A stretch of 48,788 bases of DNA. Origin: JAGDYD01 sp046536675. Lineage in GTDB: Archaea; Micrarchaeota; Micrarchaeia; Micrarchaeales; CABMGC01. The DNA lies in the NCBI GenBank assembly GCA_046536675.1, contig JAWDMK010000003.1:1-48788 (forward strand). The letters are read 5' to 3'. Shown here in pieces: positions 24,731 through 32,965 of this stretch. A program made the translations under genes and the position numbers. The notes beneath the pieces are model-generated. The model searched no databases, was not told the DNA's origin, and worked only from the letters and a program-made list of their open reading frames with translations. Each line of letters begins with the position of its first letter. Position 1 is the first letter of the stretch.

Positions 24731-25126
24731 ATGCCGACTTTAGATTTAAATGTTGAAAGCAATCCGCAGGAGCTCATAGCATTTAGGAGAAATGAGCTTG
24801 ACTTTAAACTTAAATTTATCCTTTCTGATGTAGATTCAAGTAGAAACTACTGGGTTGAGGCGCTGGTAGAAGTAGAACCTCCAATCTCTCTTGCACCTGA
24901 TAGATCATTAAAGCTTGGAAAGATAAATGTCGGTATACTTTCAAACGGCGTGGTAAAAGAGAAAAGGTTCAAGATCTTTTCAAACAATGACATATACCCA
25001 GATACTTTCCAAATAAAAATTACCACTTTAATTTATGATTCAGATGGCGCCGTAGCAGAGAGAAATGAGGTAAAGCGCGATGTGGTCTGCGTCAACAAAG
25101 GTGAAAAGAATGGTAAAGTACTTTAA
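24731..25126 (+). CDS. conserved-looking hypothetical protein, beta-rich
   Basis: A 131-residue protein I do not recognise. It is rich in predicted strands ('FKLKFILSDVD', 'YWVEALVEVEPP', 'INVGILSNG', 'FQIKITTLIYDSDGAVAERNEVKRDVVCV'), resembling a small immunoglobulin-like sandwich, without a signal peptide or membrane helix. A TATA-like run (tatttatatttaat, about 24700-24714) precedes it at leaderless distance. It begins a four-gene run ending with prefoldin beta and a DHH phosphoesterase, so a cytoplasmic role linked to protein folding or RNA processing is possible but unproven. Confidence 0.65.
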   Translation: MPTLDLNVESNPQELIAFRRNELDFKLKFILSDVDSSRNYWVEALVEVEPPISLAPDRSLKLGKINVGILSNGVVKEKRFKIFSNNDIYPDTFQIKITTLIYDSDGAVAERNEVKRDVVCVNKGEKNGKVL

Positions 25127-25349
25127 AATATATGATTCAAACGAGGTGCTTTATGTTACTATAGACGATAGTGGTGCAGCCATACTAAGAGACAAAGGAG
25201 GCAGAAAAGTTTTCCTTTCAAGGTATCAGGCAAAGCTTATGAAATTTGGTATAGATAATATAATAGGCGAAAAGCAAAAAACGCATGATAAAGATGTGCG
25301 TATAGAAGAGATAAGTAAGGAGCAGATGGAGAAAGAACTAAGTGGTTAG
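25110..25349 (+). CDS. hypothetical protein upstream of prefoldin beta
   Basis: A 79-residue protein from the ATG at 25110, chosen because GGTGA lies 5 nt upstream; it overlaps the preceding gene by 17 nt. It shows strands 'KYFKIYDSNEVLYVTIDDSGAAILRD' and a charged C-terminal helix. I do not recognise a family. In many archaea a short KEOPS (Pcc1) or DUF3194-type gene sits at this place before prefoldin beta, but the sequence does not convince me of either. Confidence 0.6.
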   Translation: MVKYFKIYDSNEVLYVTIDDSGAAILRDKGGRKVFLSRYQAKLMKFGIDNIIGEKQKTHDKDVRIEEISKEQMEKELSG

Positions 25350-25703
25350 ATGGAAAATCCAAGCGGAAAAGGCGAAAACGGAGAACAAGAGCTAGAGAAG
25401 CTCGTAAAAGAGTATCAATTACTAGAAGAGCAAATAAGAGGGTTTACTCTTCAGCTTCAAGACCTGCAGCTACAAAAAAACGAGGCAGAAAATGCAAGGG
25501 GCGAGGTTGAGAAAGCCACAGGAAAAGTTTACCTAACAATAGGTGGTATAATAGTAGAGACAGACAAGGAGAAGGCGCTGAGCAATTTGAAGGAAAAGAG
25601 CGAGAGCTTAGATCTAAGGATACAAATGATTAATAAGCAGCTTTCATCTCTTAAATCACGAGAAGAAGCGATAAAAAAGAAGCTCTCCGGCATGCAGCAA
25701 TAA
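25350..25703 (+). CDS. pfdB: prefoldin subunit beta
   Basis: Prefoldin is a jellyfish-shaped chaperone that hands unfolded proteins to the thermosome. The 117-residue beta subunit shows the classic layout: an N-terminal helix ('LEKLVKEYQLLEEQIRGFTLQLQDLQLQKNE'), a hairpin region ('GKVYLTIGGIIVETDKEKAL'), and a C-terminal helix ('LDLRIQMINKQLSSLKSREEAIKKKL'). The pair of helices forms the coiled coil. No alpha subunit is in the window. The gene directly abuts its upstream neighbour and is 2 nt from the DHH gene. Confidence 0.92.
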   Translation: MENPSGKGENGEQELEKLVKEYQLLEEQIRGFTLQLQDLQLQKNEAENARGEVEKATGKVYLTIGGIIVETDKEKALSNLKEKSESLDLRIQMINKQLSSLKSREEAIKKKLSGMQQ

Positions 25704-25705
25704 CG

Positions 25706-26704
25706 GTGGTTTCTTTGAAGGTTTTGAGCTTCGAGGACCTTTTAAAATTTTTTGTAGTGAATTCGCAAAAGAGGTTCCTCTTCACCTTTCATTCTATTGG
25801 AGATAGAGATGCTGTTGGCTCTGCAGTTGCATTTTCTAATTGCTTTGAGCATGCAAAAGTGGGAACCCCTGATTTTATAACAAACAATGCAAGAAGGATG
25901 CTTAAGGAAGTGGGCTATGAAGAACATATAGAGGTGGCATCCTTAGATAATGTAGAGGTGGTTGTTGTCTTCGATGCAAACAATCTGGAATCTCTTGGTG
26001 CGCTCGGTGAGCAGCTTAAGAGGTTTAGAGGTGAGGTCCTTTTTATAGACCACCACCTTCCTACAAACGGAGAGCTTGGAAACAACTTCTTGCTATTTTC
26101 GGATGAAAGTTTCAATTCTACCTCAAGCATCATCTATGATCTTCTGCTCAAGCTTGGTAAAAAAGTAAATAAGGAGATGGCTGTGCTCTTGCTTAACGGA
26201 ATTATCTCTGACTCAGCAGACTTTAAGAATGCTACCGCTCACACATTTATACAAATAGGCGAATTGCTTAGAATAGCGGGCATGAACTACGCTGAGATCA
26301 TGGAATATTTTCATGAGAGCATACCTTTGGAAAACAGGTACGAAACGATAAAGGACCTTTATAACTCATCTGTTGAGGTAGTGGGCAAATATCTATTGGT
26401 ATATGGCAGAGCAAAGGAGCATGCAAATGTTGCTGCAGATATGGCGATTAAGATAGGCGCCGATGCTTCGCTCTTCTGGATGGTTTCTGAAAAAGAGGCA
26501 TCAATTTCAGCAAGACTAAGGCCACCGCTTGATAAAAAGCATTCGATACATTTGGGCAGGGTGATGCGGCATGTATCTGCATTTCTTAATGGAAACGGTG
26601 GCGGCCATCCGTGTGCGGCAGGTGCATACGGGTCAAATAAGGAAGCAGTTGGTAAAGCGGTCGAGGCTGCGCTTCAAGAAATAAAAAGATCGTTGAATAG
26701 CTGA
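25706..26704 (+). CDS. DHH/DHHA1 family phosphoesterase
   Basis: A 332-residue phosphoesterase likely cutting short oligonucleotides or cyclic dinucleotides. The DHH domain shows 'FHSIGDRDAVGSAVA' near residue 28, 'VVVFDANN', 'LFIDHHLPTNGE' (the DHH motif) and 'LNGIISDSADFKNAT'. The DHHA1 domain ends with 'GNGGGHPCAAGAYG', the substrate-binding GGGH. The start is GTG at 25706 or TTG at 25715; the latter has GGTGGT at good distance. It is the last gene of the prefoldin-beta group, matching the archaeal order in which a DHH protein follows prefoldin beta. Confidence 0.9.
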   Translation: MVSLKVLSFEDLLKFFVVNSQKRFLFTFHSIGDRDAVGSAVAFSNCFEHAKVGTPDFITNNARRMLKEVGYEEHIEVASLDNVEVVVVFDANNLESLGALGEQLKRFRGEVLFIDHHLPTNGELGNNFLLFSDESFNSTSSIIYDLLLKLGKKVNKEMAVLLLNGIISDSADFKNATAHTFIQIGELLRIAGMNYAEIMEYFHESIPLENRYETIKDLYNSSVEVVGKYLLVYGRAKEHANVAADMAIKIGADASLFWMVSEKEASISARLRPPLDKKHSIHLGRVMRHVSAFLNGNGGGHPCAAGAYGSNKEAVGKAVEAALQEIKRSLNS

Positions 26705-26720
26705 CTAATAGGATGATATA

Positions 26721-27923
26721 ATGAAGATAGCAATTGTTTCTGACTTTCATCTTGGCTATGAGCGCTTTTATGAAGATGCATATCTTCAAGCAAAAGAGGC
26801 GCTTGAAAAAGCTTCTTCAATGGCAGACATGCTTATAATACCTGGTGATTTGTTTGACAGCAGATCACCGAAACCAGAGGTGCTTGCCCAAGGTTTGAAT
26901 ATTTTTAGAAGCGTAGTGGCAGGCAAGAAGTGGGAAGCAAAAGTAACAAGCTATGATGGACCAAGGGAAATCTATACTAACCTGCCCATCCTCGCTATAT
27001 CTGGAACTCATGAGCGCCGTTCTGAAGAGGCTGAAGACGCTGTAGACCTCCTTGGCCTCGCAGGACTTCTTGTCAACATAAATGAGGCAAGGGCTATTGT
27101 AGAAAAAGATGGAGAAAAGGTTGCGGTATACGGAATTGGCGGCATATCCGAAGAGAGGTTTAGGGATGTGCTAAAGAAAAAAGACCCTAAGCCTATAGAT
27201 TCGATGTTCAATGTTTTTGTCTTCCATCAGTCTGTATACGATCTTATGCCATTTGACAAAAACTTCATAAGCCTCGATGAGCTTCCAAAAGGTTTTGATC
27301 TGTATATAGATGGCCACATACATTCAAAGGTTGAGAAAATGGTTCATTCTAAACCATTCCTCATTCCGGGGAGCACAGTACTTACCCAGCTTAAAGAAGA
27401 AGAAACAGAAAGCAAAGGTTTCTTTTTATTTGATACAAAGAACAGTGAGTATAAATTCATAGAGATAAATTCAAGGAAGTTTTATGTGGTAAAGGTAGAT
27501 GTTACAGGAAAGAACCCTTCACTTGTTTTGAAAGAAGCCGAAGAAAGGATAAGTGGTTTTATCAGAAAAGATGATAAGCCCATAATAAGACTTATACTTA
27601 CTGGAGAAGCAGGCAAGGGTTTCAAGGAAAGTGATTTCGAGCTTCTTGCATTGGCTAAGAAATTTGAGGGCAAGGCGATAGTTGAAGTAAGCAAGGATAT
27701 AAAAGATAAAGAAGCAGAAAGCGAGATAGAAGCATTAAGAAATAAAGCGATTGAAAACATTTCAATAAAAGACTTTGGCACTAGCGTGTTTTTAAAAGAG
27801 CTAGAAAGCAATGGCTATAAACTAGATGTTAACCCAACAGATCTATTTGAAGTACTTAGCTCTGAAAAGAATAAAGAAAAGGCAATAAGCAAGGCGCTGT
27901 CGCTGCTTTTCAAGAGCTCATAG
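26721..27923 (+). CDS. mre11: DNA double-strand break repair nuclease Mre11
   Basis: Mre11 is the Mn-dependent nuclease that, with Rad50, resects broken DNA ends. The 400-residue protein has the calcineurin-type motifs in order: D8-x-H10 (SDFHLGYERF), PGDLFDSR at 41-48, 'AISGTHERR', 'FVFHQSVYD' and 'YIDGHIHSK'. 'FLIPGSTVLTQLKEEE' is the capping-region start. The C-terminal third is Lys/Glu-rich and may hold the Rad50-binding helices. rad50, herA and nurA, the usual archaeal neighbours, are not next to it; the gene follows the DHH gene by 16 nt. Confidence 0.9.
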   Translation: MKIAIVSDFHLGYERFYEDAYLQAKEALEKASSMADMLIIPGDLFDSRSPKPEVLAQGLNIFRSVVAGKKWEAKVTSYDGPREIYTNLPILAISGTHERRSEEAEDAVDLLGLAGLLVNINEARAIVEKDGEKVAVYGIGGISEERFRDVLKKKDPKPIDSMFNVFVFHQSVYDLMPFDKNFISLDELPKGFDLYIDGHIHSKVEKMVHSKPFLIPGSTVLTQLKEEETESKGFFLFDTKNSEYKFIEINSRKFYVVKVDVTGKNPSLVLKEAEERISGFIRKDDKPIIRLILTGEAGKGFKESDFELLALAKKFEGKAIVEVSKDIKDKEAESEIEALRNKAIENISIKDFGTSVFLKELESNGYKLDVNPTDLFEVLSSEKNKEKAISKALSLLFKSS

Positions 27924-29306
27924 TATCTTGTTTTTATATTTCCAGTATTTGTAAAGCTCTGCCAACGCGGAAGCTGCTGCCATTGGTGAATCATATACCG
28001 GAAGCCCTGAACTCTCCATCATGATCTTGTGTGTCTGAGTAAAATCGGAACCTGTAGTTACTACAATCATAGGTTTCTCTATGTTCTTCTTGAAGTAGAT
28101 GAGTTTTTCAGCTACAGAAGAATCGGCTCCTGGTGTTTGGAACAAAGCAATAACAATAAACATGTCTATATTTGGATCCTTTGAGATTATTGAAAGTGCA
28201 TCGCTATATCTTTTTTCATCAGCGTCACCCGCTAAGTCGAGAGGGTTTCTTATATTTACAATATCGGGCATTACCTTCCTAAGCTCCCTTTTTGTTTCTT
28301 CACTAAATTCTGCTAGCCTCAAGCCGTTCAGGTATACAGCATCTGTTGCAAGCACACCGGTTCCGCCGCCATTTGTAACAATAGCTACCCTATCTCCCTT
28401 CGGCAGATTCTCACTTGAAAATATTTTTGCAAAGTTTAGGAGTTCGCTAAGGTCCTTTGCCTTTATGAATCCAAACTGCTTAAATAAGGCATCATAAGCT
28501 TCGTTATTTCCCGCTAATGATGCGGTATGCGAGTGTGCAGCTTTTGCGCCTTCATCTGTAACGCCCGCCTTTATAACGATGACAGGCTTTACTTTGGTTA
28601 CCTTCTTTGCTATCTCTATCAATTCCTTTCCCCTCTTAACACCTTCTATATACATAACAATTACTTCGGTCTGCTTGTCATGCAAAAGATATTCTAGCAA
28701 GTCAACTTCATCAACATAAGCAGCATTTCCATAAGAGATAAATTTAGAAAGACCAAAGCCTTCTTTTGCTATAAGGTCTAGTATAGTGCTCCCAACAGCA
28801 CCACTCTGTGTTACAAAGCTTACCCCACCAACGCGTGGTCTGCTAAGCTTATAAGTTGGCAAGAAGAGGGTGTCTACTTTTGATAAAGGATCCATTATGC
28901 CAAGACAGTTTGGGCCGAGCATTGCAATATTATATCTCTTTGCTATCTCAACAATCTTATCCTGTAGCTCCACATTGCCTACTTCTGCAAAACCGCCACT
29001 TATTACTACAGCAGTTTTTACCTTCGCCTTTCCGCATTCTTCAAGCACGCTTGGCACAACCGGCGCAGGAACAGCTATAACAGCAAGGTCTATACTTTTC
29101 TTAATCTCAAGTACACTTCTATAAGCGGTGAGTCCTATTATTTTTTCACCTGGTGCTATGTTTTTGTTCACCGGATAAAGCTCACCACTAAACCCATTAT
29201 CTATATAATTTTGAAGTATGATGTGGCCGACCTTATTTGGGTCCCTAGATGCACCTATCACAGCAACAGATTTTGGATTCATCATTGGTCTTAAGTCTAC
29301 CCTCAC
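27918..29306 (-). CDS. acdA: acetyl-CoA synthetase (ADP-forming) alpha subunit
   Basis: This enzyme turns acetyl-CoA (or other acyl-CoA), ADP and phosphate into the acid, CoA and ATP, a substrate-level ATP source in archaea. The 462-residue alpha subunit has the CoA-binding domain ('SVAVIGASRDPNKVGHIILQNY', 'LGPNCLGIMDP'), the succinyl-CoA-ligase-like domains ('FVTQSGAVGSTILDL'), and the phosphohistidine in 'GAKAAHSHTASLAG'. It starts with GTG just 9 nt after the beta-subunit stop, so the order is beta then alpha. Separate subunits are found in Pyrococcus; many other archaea have them fused. It converges on mre11 with a 6-nt overlap. Confidence 0.92.
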   Translation of the reverse strand: MRVDLRPMMNPKSVAVIGASRDPNKVGHIILQNYIDNGFSGELYPVNKNIAPGEKIIGLTAYRSVLEIKKSIDLAVIAVPAPVVPSVLEECGKAKVKTAVVISGGFAEVGNVELQDKIVEIAKRYNIAMLGPNCLGIMDPLSKVDTLFLPTYKLSRPRVGGVSFVTQSGAVGSTILDLIAKEGFGLSKFISYGNAAYVDEVDLLEYLLHDKQTEVIVMYIEGVKRGKELIEIAKKVTKVKPVIVIKAGVTDEGAKAAHSHTASLAGNNEAYDALFKQFGFIKAKDLSELLNFAKIFSSENLPKGDRVAIVTNGGGTGVLATDAVYLNGLRLAEFSEETKRELRKVMPDIVNIRNPLDLAGDADEKRYSDALSIISKDPNIDMFIVIALFQTPGADSSVAEKLIYFKKNIEKPMIVVTTGSDFTQTHKIMMESSGLPVYDSPMAAASALAELYKYWKYKNKIL

Positions 29307-29315
29307 GCAATTACC

Positions 29316-29927
29316 CTATTCTATTATCCTCAAATCAACCGCATCATAGCCGTTTTCTCTTATTATTATAGGATTCAGATCAAGTTCTTTTATATCATTT
29401 TCTTCAAGCATCTTCGATACCTTAAGCAGAAGATCGATTAAGGTTTTGCTCGCCTTGCCATTATATGTTATTACATCTTTTGACTTTAGTTCAAGGAGCA
29501 TCTTCTCCGCATCATATCTATTTATTGGGCATATACGTAGTGAGAAATCCTTAAAAGCTTCGACGAACACACCGCCAAGACCTATAAGTATAAGCTTTCC
29601 GAACTGCACATCTTCACGCCCGCCAATTATCACCTCTATACCAGGACTAGCCATTTTCTGTGCAAGTATTTTGAACGGTGCATACGCCTTTGCCCTCTTC
29701 AAAAGTTCATTGTATCTGCTAACTGCGTTCTCTTTGTTTACATTAAGCATTACAAGCCCAGATTTTGACTTATGCAGTGCTTTTTCTGATATTGCTTTTA
29801 GAACAATGTTTTGGTTCTTATCAATGAATTTTTTAAGCTCGTCTACATTATTAATGTATGCACTTTCTATGCTAGCTATTCCATACTTCTCAAGAAGTTT
29901 CTTGGCTTTCATGTATTCCAATAGCAT
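29316..29927 (-). CDS. acdB: acetyl-CoA synthetase (ADP-forming) beta subunit
   Basis: The 203-residue ATP-grasp subunit of the same enzyme. It opens 'KLLEKYGIASIESAYINNVDEL', has 'IVLKAISEKALHKSKSGLVMLNV', whose His belongs to the phosphate shuttle, the grasp region 'MASPGIEVIIGGREDVQFGKLILIGLGGVFVEAFKD' and ends 'ELDLNPIII'. Length is close to the roughly 230 residues of the Pyrococcus subunit. Two in-frame ATGs (29925-29927 and 29910-29912) are possible. acdA follows. Confidence 0.9.
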   Translation of the reverse strand: MLLEYMKAKKLLEKYGIASIESAYINNVDELKKFIDKNQNIVLKAISEKALHKSKSGLVMLNVNKENAVSRYNELLKRAKAYAPFKILAQKMASPGIEVIIGGREDVQFGKLILIGLGGVFVEAFKDFSLRICPINRYDAEKMLLELKSKDVITYNGKASKTLIDLLLKVSKMLEENDIKELDLNPIIIRENGYDAVDLRIIE

Positions 29928-29932
29928 GTAAA

Positions 29933-30583
29933 TCAGATAAGGTGCTTATAATAAAGTGCAAAGACAATAATTATTATCAGCACAATGGCTAAGATTATTG
30001 TAGCCATTTTTGAGCCTTTGCCGTGCACTTTTACATTTTGCGCTGCCTGTGCTTCCAGCCCGTGGTCTGTTGGCTCAGCGGCTCCTGCCTGCTGTGCGCT
30101 TGGTTGTGTGGTTTGCTGCATACCTTGTGCTTTTGGTACAGCTAAAAATCCCTTCTCTGTGAGCATTATCTCTATACCCCCATTCTTTAGTTCGTAGGTA
30201 ATATATTCCTGCTTTGAAAGTTTGTATAATCTTAATGCAAGGTCCTTGGGCCTTAGATTTAGGCTTGCACCAAGTTCACTTGGATTTCTTCTGCCTCCAG
30301 AAAGCTGTGCAAGAATTGTTTTGTCAAGATCGTCAAATGGTTCTGTGCTTTTTGCATTTGCTTCATCTATTAGTTTCTTGCCATCATCTGTGAGGAGCAT
30401 TTTGCTAGGCCCGGGATAGCTTGCTGAAAAGTCGATAAGCCCCTTTTGCTTTAAGGTGCCAGCAACCTTTGAGCCATCAAAAAAGCTTGCATTTATAAGG
30501 CCTCCGAATTTTTCTAATACTGTATCTGGGGTTATCTTGGTTATGCATACAAGATCCATAAAGTCTACATCATCACTAGCCAT
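29933..30583 (-). CDS. double winged-helix protein with C-terminal membrane anchor
   Basis: About 216 residues. The first part (20-80) reads as a winged helix ('FFDGSKVAGTLKQKGLIDF', 'SKMLLTDDGKKLIDEA'). A second follows ('ILAQLSGGRRNPSELGASLNLRPKDLALRLYKLSKQEYITYEL', 'IEIMLTEKGFLAV'). A Gln/Ala/Pro-rich linker leads to one C-terminal membrane helix ('MATIILAIVLIIIIVFALYY'), so the DNA-binding-type domains would sit in the cytoplasm tethered to the membrane. I do not recognise a named family. It is just upstream of acdB on the same strand. The ATG at 30581-30583 or one 12 nt earlier can be the start. Confidence 0.7.
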   Translation of the reverse strand: MASDDVDFMDLVCITKITPDTVLEKFGGLINASFFDGSKVAGTLKQKGLIDFSASYPGPSKMLLTDDGKKLIDEANAKSTEPFDDLDKTILAQLSGGRRNPSELGASLNLRPKDLALRLYKLSKQEYITYELKNGGIEIMLTEKGFLAVPKAQGMQQTTQPSAQQAGAAEPTDHGLEAQAAQNVKVHGKGSKMATIILAIVLIIIIVFALYYKHLI

Positions 30584-30674
30584 AAAATCAAGCATATATA
30601 AAATCTTAAAATCTATAAAACTATAACTTTATATTTTTATAAGAATAATTGATAAAAAGACTGAGAGTGTTTAT

Positions 30675-31925
30675 TTGGAAATCCAGTTTTTAGGAGGAGC
30701 AAGCGAGGTTGGAAGATCCGCAATACTAATCAAGGACGAAAAGAAGATCCTTCTTGATTACGGCATAAAAATAGACGACAAAATAGAGTATCCTATGCAG
30801 GTGGGCAGCGTAGATATAGCTATACTAAGCCATGCACACCTTGATCATAGTGGATTTTTTCCGACCCTCTTCTTTGGAAATTATCCAACAACGATTATGA
30901 CAGAACCTACAGCACAGCTTAGCGAGCTTCTTATAAAAGATTCAATGAAAATAAACAGAAGACAGCACGCAAAGCAGAATTTCTTCAAAAAGCAGCTCAA
31001 CATGCTAATGAGCAAGTACATAAAATATGAGTATGGCGTTCCAATAGAGAATAATGGCTATTATATTACACTCTATGATGCTGGTCATATAAGTGGAAGC
31101 GCCATTACACTTATAGAGAAGATAAGCAATGACAAGAGAATAGTTTATACAGGCGACTTCAAACTGCAACCACAAATACTTCAAGGCAGTGCAGATATTG
31201 TAGAGGGAAATATCTTAATAATAGAGTCAACATATGCAAACAAAGAGCACCCAGATAGAAGCGAGCTTATAAGAAAGTTTATTAATGAGGTAAAGGAGGT
31301 GATTGACAACAACGGCACAGCCCTTGTTCCCTCTTTTGCTGTGGGCAGAGCACAAGAGATGCTTGCAATATTATACATGAACAAGCTCATAGACTATACT
31401 TACATAGATGGAATGGCCAAGGCAGCTTCAGAGATAGTAATAAATTATCCAGAGTTTACAAGGAACAAAGACATATTGCTCGGTGCACTTAAGAATGCCC
31501 ACTGGATAGGCATGCATGCAGAGAGGTCTGAACCCCTTCAAAGACCGAGCATTATAGTAACCACCGCAGGCATGCTAAATGGTGGGCCTGCCTTGGATTA
31601 CATAACAAAATTAAATAAAAACTCAAAGATATTCCTTACAGGCTATCAAGTAGAAGGTACAAATGGCAGAAGACTTATGGAAGGCAAGCCTATAAAAATA
31701 AACGGTAGAAAATTCAAAGTCGAAACCCCTTTTGAATTCTTCGATTTCTCAGCACATGCAGGAAAAGCAGACCTTTACGAATATGTAAGAAGGAGCAACC
31801 CTGAGACTGTAATTTGCGTGCATGGAGATAGTGAAAACACTAAGCTGTTTGCAGAGACACTAAAGCTCGAAGGATTCGATGCATATGCGCCAAAGGTTGG
31901 AAATAGGCTTAAGATTGACTTCTAA
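30675..31925 (+). CDS. beta-CASP metallo-beta-lactamase RNase (aCPSF2-like)
   Basis: A 416-residue ribonuclease of the CPSF73/RNase J group, likely a 5'-3' exo- or endonuclease in RNA turnover. The metal site is HAHLDHSG (H53, H55, D57, H58), with 'YDAGHISGSA' and 'YTGDFKLQ' supplying the rest. The beta-CASP motifs follow: 'IESTYAN' (A), 'DFSAHAGKADLYEYV' (B) and 'VICVHGDSENTKLF' (C). There is no N-terminal KH domain, so it is not the aCPSF1/FttA type. It starts with TTG at 30675; no other start fits the conserved 'MEIQFLGGASEVGRS'. Confidence 0.9.
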   Translation: MEIQFLGGASEVGRSAILIKDEKKILLDYGIKIDDKIEYPMQVGSVDIAILSHAHLDHSGFFPTLFFGNYPTTIMTEPTAQLSELLIKDSMKINRRQHAKQNFFKKQLNMLMSKYIKYEYGVPIENNGYYITLYDAGHISGSAITLIEKISNDKRIVYTGDFKLQPQILQGSADIVEGNILIIESTYANKEHPDRSELIRKFINEVKEVIDNNGTALVPSFAVGRAQEMLAILYMNKLIDYTYIDGMAKAASEIVINYPEFTRNKDILLGALKNAHWIGMHAERSEPLQRPSIIVTTAGMLNGGPALDYITKLNKNSKIFLTGYQVEGTNGRRLMEGKPIKINGRKFKVETPFEFFDFSAHAGKADLYEYVRRSNPETVICVHGDSENTKLFAETLKLEGFDAYAPKVGNRLKIDF

Positions 31926-31927
31926 GC

Positions 31928-32320
31928 TCACGCATTCTCGTCTTCTTCTCCGCCCTCTCCAAATTCATCTGTGTCTTCTTCCCTATCAAACTCTTCGCTT
32001 GTTTTAAGCTCCTCCTCCTTATTCGAACCTTTTTCTATTACCTCTATCTTTCCATATTTGCCTGCTGAAAGCTGCGGAGTGCCCCTAAATTCACTCACAT
32101 AGCCGTTTGTGATCCTTACCTTGTCACCTACCTCTATTGTATCTATATCATTCCCCCAGACTGTAAGCAATATGCTTCCTGTTTCATCCTTGAGGGTAAC
32201 ATTAGCAACATTCAGCCTTTTTCCATACTTTGTTACTACCTCCCTAGGCTCCTGCTTTTCAGTAACAGTAGCCTCGATGTTTACGTTGGATGCACCTGCC
32301 TTTAAATCACTTATCTTCAT
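31928..32320 (-). CDS. single-stranded DNA-binding protein (OB fold, acidic tail)
   Basis: A 130-residue protein with one OB fold (residues 1-95): 'KISDLKAGASNVNIEATVTEK', 'VANVTLKDETGSILLTVWGNDIDTIEVGDKVRITNGYVSEFRGTPQLSAGKYGKIEVI'. The tail (100-130) is strongly acidic (Glu/Asp/Gly), as in crenarchaeal SSB and bacterial SSB tails that recruit partners. The aromatic W and F residues in the barrel suit single-stranded nucleic acid binding. GGTGAG lies 6 nt before the ATG. It lies next to the PadR gene and close to orc1/cdc6. Confidence 0.85.
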   Translation of the reverse strand: MKISDLKAGASNVNIEATVTEKQEPREVVTKYGKRLNVANVTLKDETGSILLTVWGNDIDTIEVGDKVRITNGYVSEFRGTPQLSAGKYGKIEVIEKGSNKEEELKTSEEFDREEDTDEFGEGGEEDENA

Positions 32321-32415
32321 TAGCTCACCAATTAGAATTCACTTTATATAGAAGGGATTAATTATAATAATCTTTGTCTCTTTTCTGGAAATTTTATTCA
32401 GGCTTATTTACTTTT

Positions 32416-32922
32416 TTATATGTTTGCCAGCTTTTCCCCGAGCTTCTTAACTTTTTCAATTTCACTCTCGCTTAGTGTTGCTCTTTTCTCCACAATATAG
32501 TCTGCAAGCCCTTCAAGTTCTGAAACAATATCTCTCTTTATTATGCTTTTGAATGGAAACCATGTGCTATCTATAATTTCTCTTCCCTCTTTTGTTATCT
32601 TATAGTATTTTTTCCCATTATCCTCTTCCACTTCTATATAACCTTCATCGCTCATTTCCTTTAGGAAAAAGTATAAGCTTCCTGGAGAAGGCCTCCAATA
32701 GTAGTTGCTTATCTCCTCTATTCTCTTTGCAATTTCAGCTCCTGTTGCTTTACCCTCATTAAGCACTGCTAGTATAAAGTACCTGAGCCCAAAGCCATGC
32801 CTGCCAAATGGCCTCTGCATTGTACCCATTCCATAGCCTCGCATTCCAAATCCTCTTCCCATTCCTCTTCCAAATCCTCTTCCCATACCCATTCCTCTTC
32901 CAAAATAATTTTCTTCCATCAT
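32416..32922 (-). CDS. PadR family transcriptional regulator
   Basis: A 168-residue repressor. Residues 45-115 are the PadR winged helix ('LRYFILAVLNEGKATGAEIAKRIEE', 'WRPSPGSLYFFLKEMSDEGYIEVEEDNGKKYYKITKEGREII'). A dimerising C-terminal helix follows. The first 43 residues are unusual, made almost only of Gly, Arg, Met and Phe. This resembles RGG-type or metal-binding tails seen in some PadR and YqjI-like regulators. A strong palindrome (32941-32965) directly upstream of its start is the likely operator, implying self-repression. GGTGAT precedes the ATG. Confidence 0.9.
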   Translation of the reverse strand: MMEENYFGRGMGMGRGFGRGMGRGFGMRGYGMGTMQRPFGRHGFGLRYFILAVLNEGKATGAEIAKRIEEISNYYWRPSPGSLYFFLKEMSDEGYIEVEEDNGKKYYKITKEGREIIDSTWFPFKSIIKRDIVSELEGLADYIVEKRATLSESEIEKVKKLGEKLANI

Positions 32923-32940
32923 CTTATCACCTTATCGTAA

Positions 32941-32965
32941 TTAGATATCTATTATAGATATCTAA
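32941..32965. promoter_or_regulatory. PadR operator palindrome
   Basis: Twenty-five bases form a palindrome broken only at the central base. Its two arms each contain TAGATATCTA, which is itself a palindrome. A partial third copy (atagatataaat) follows at 32967-32978 and overlaps a minus-strand TATA-like box (atttatat). The predicted transcript start of padR falls inside the palindrome, so bound repressor would block its own gene. Confidence 0.75.
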
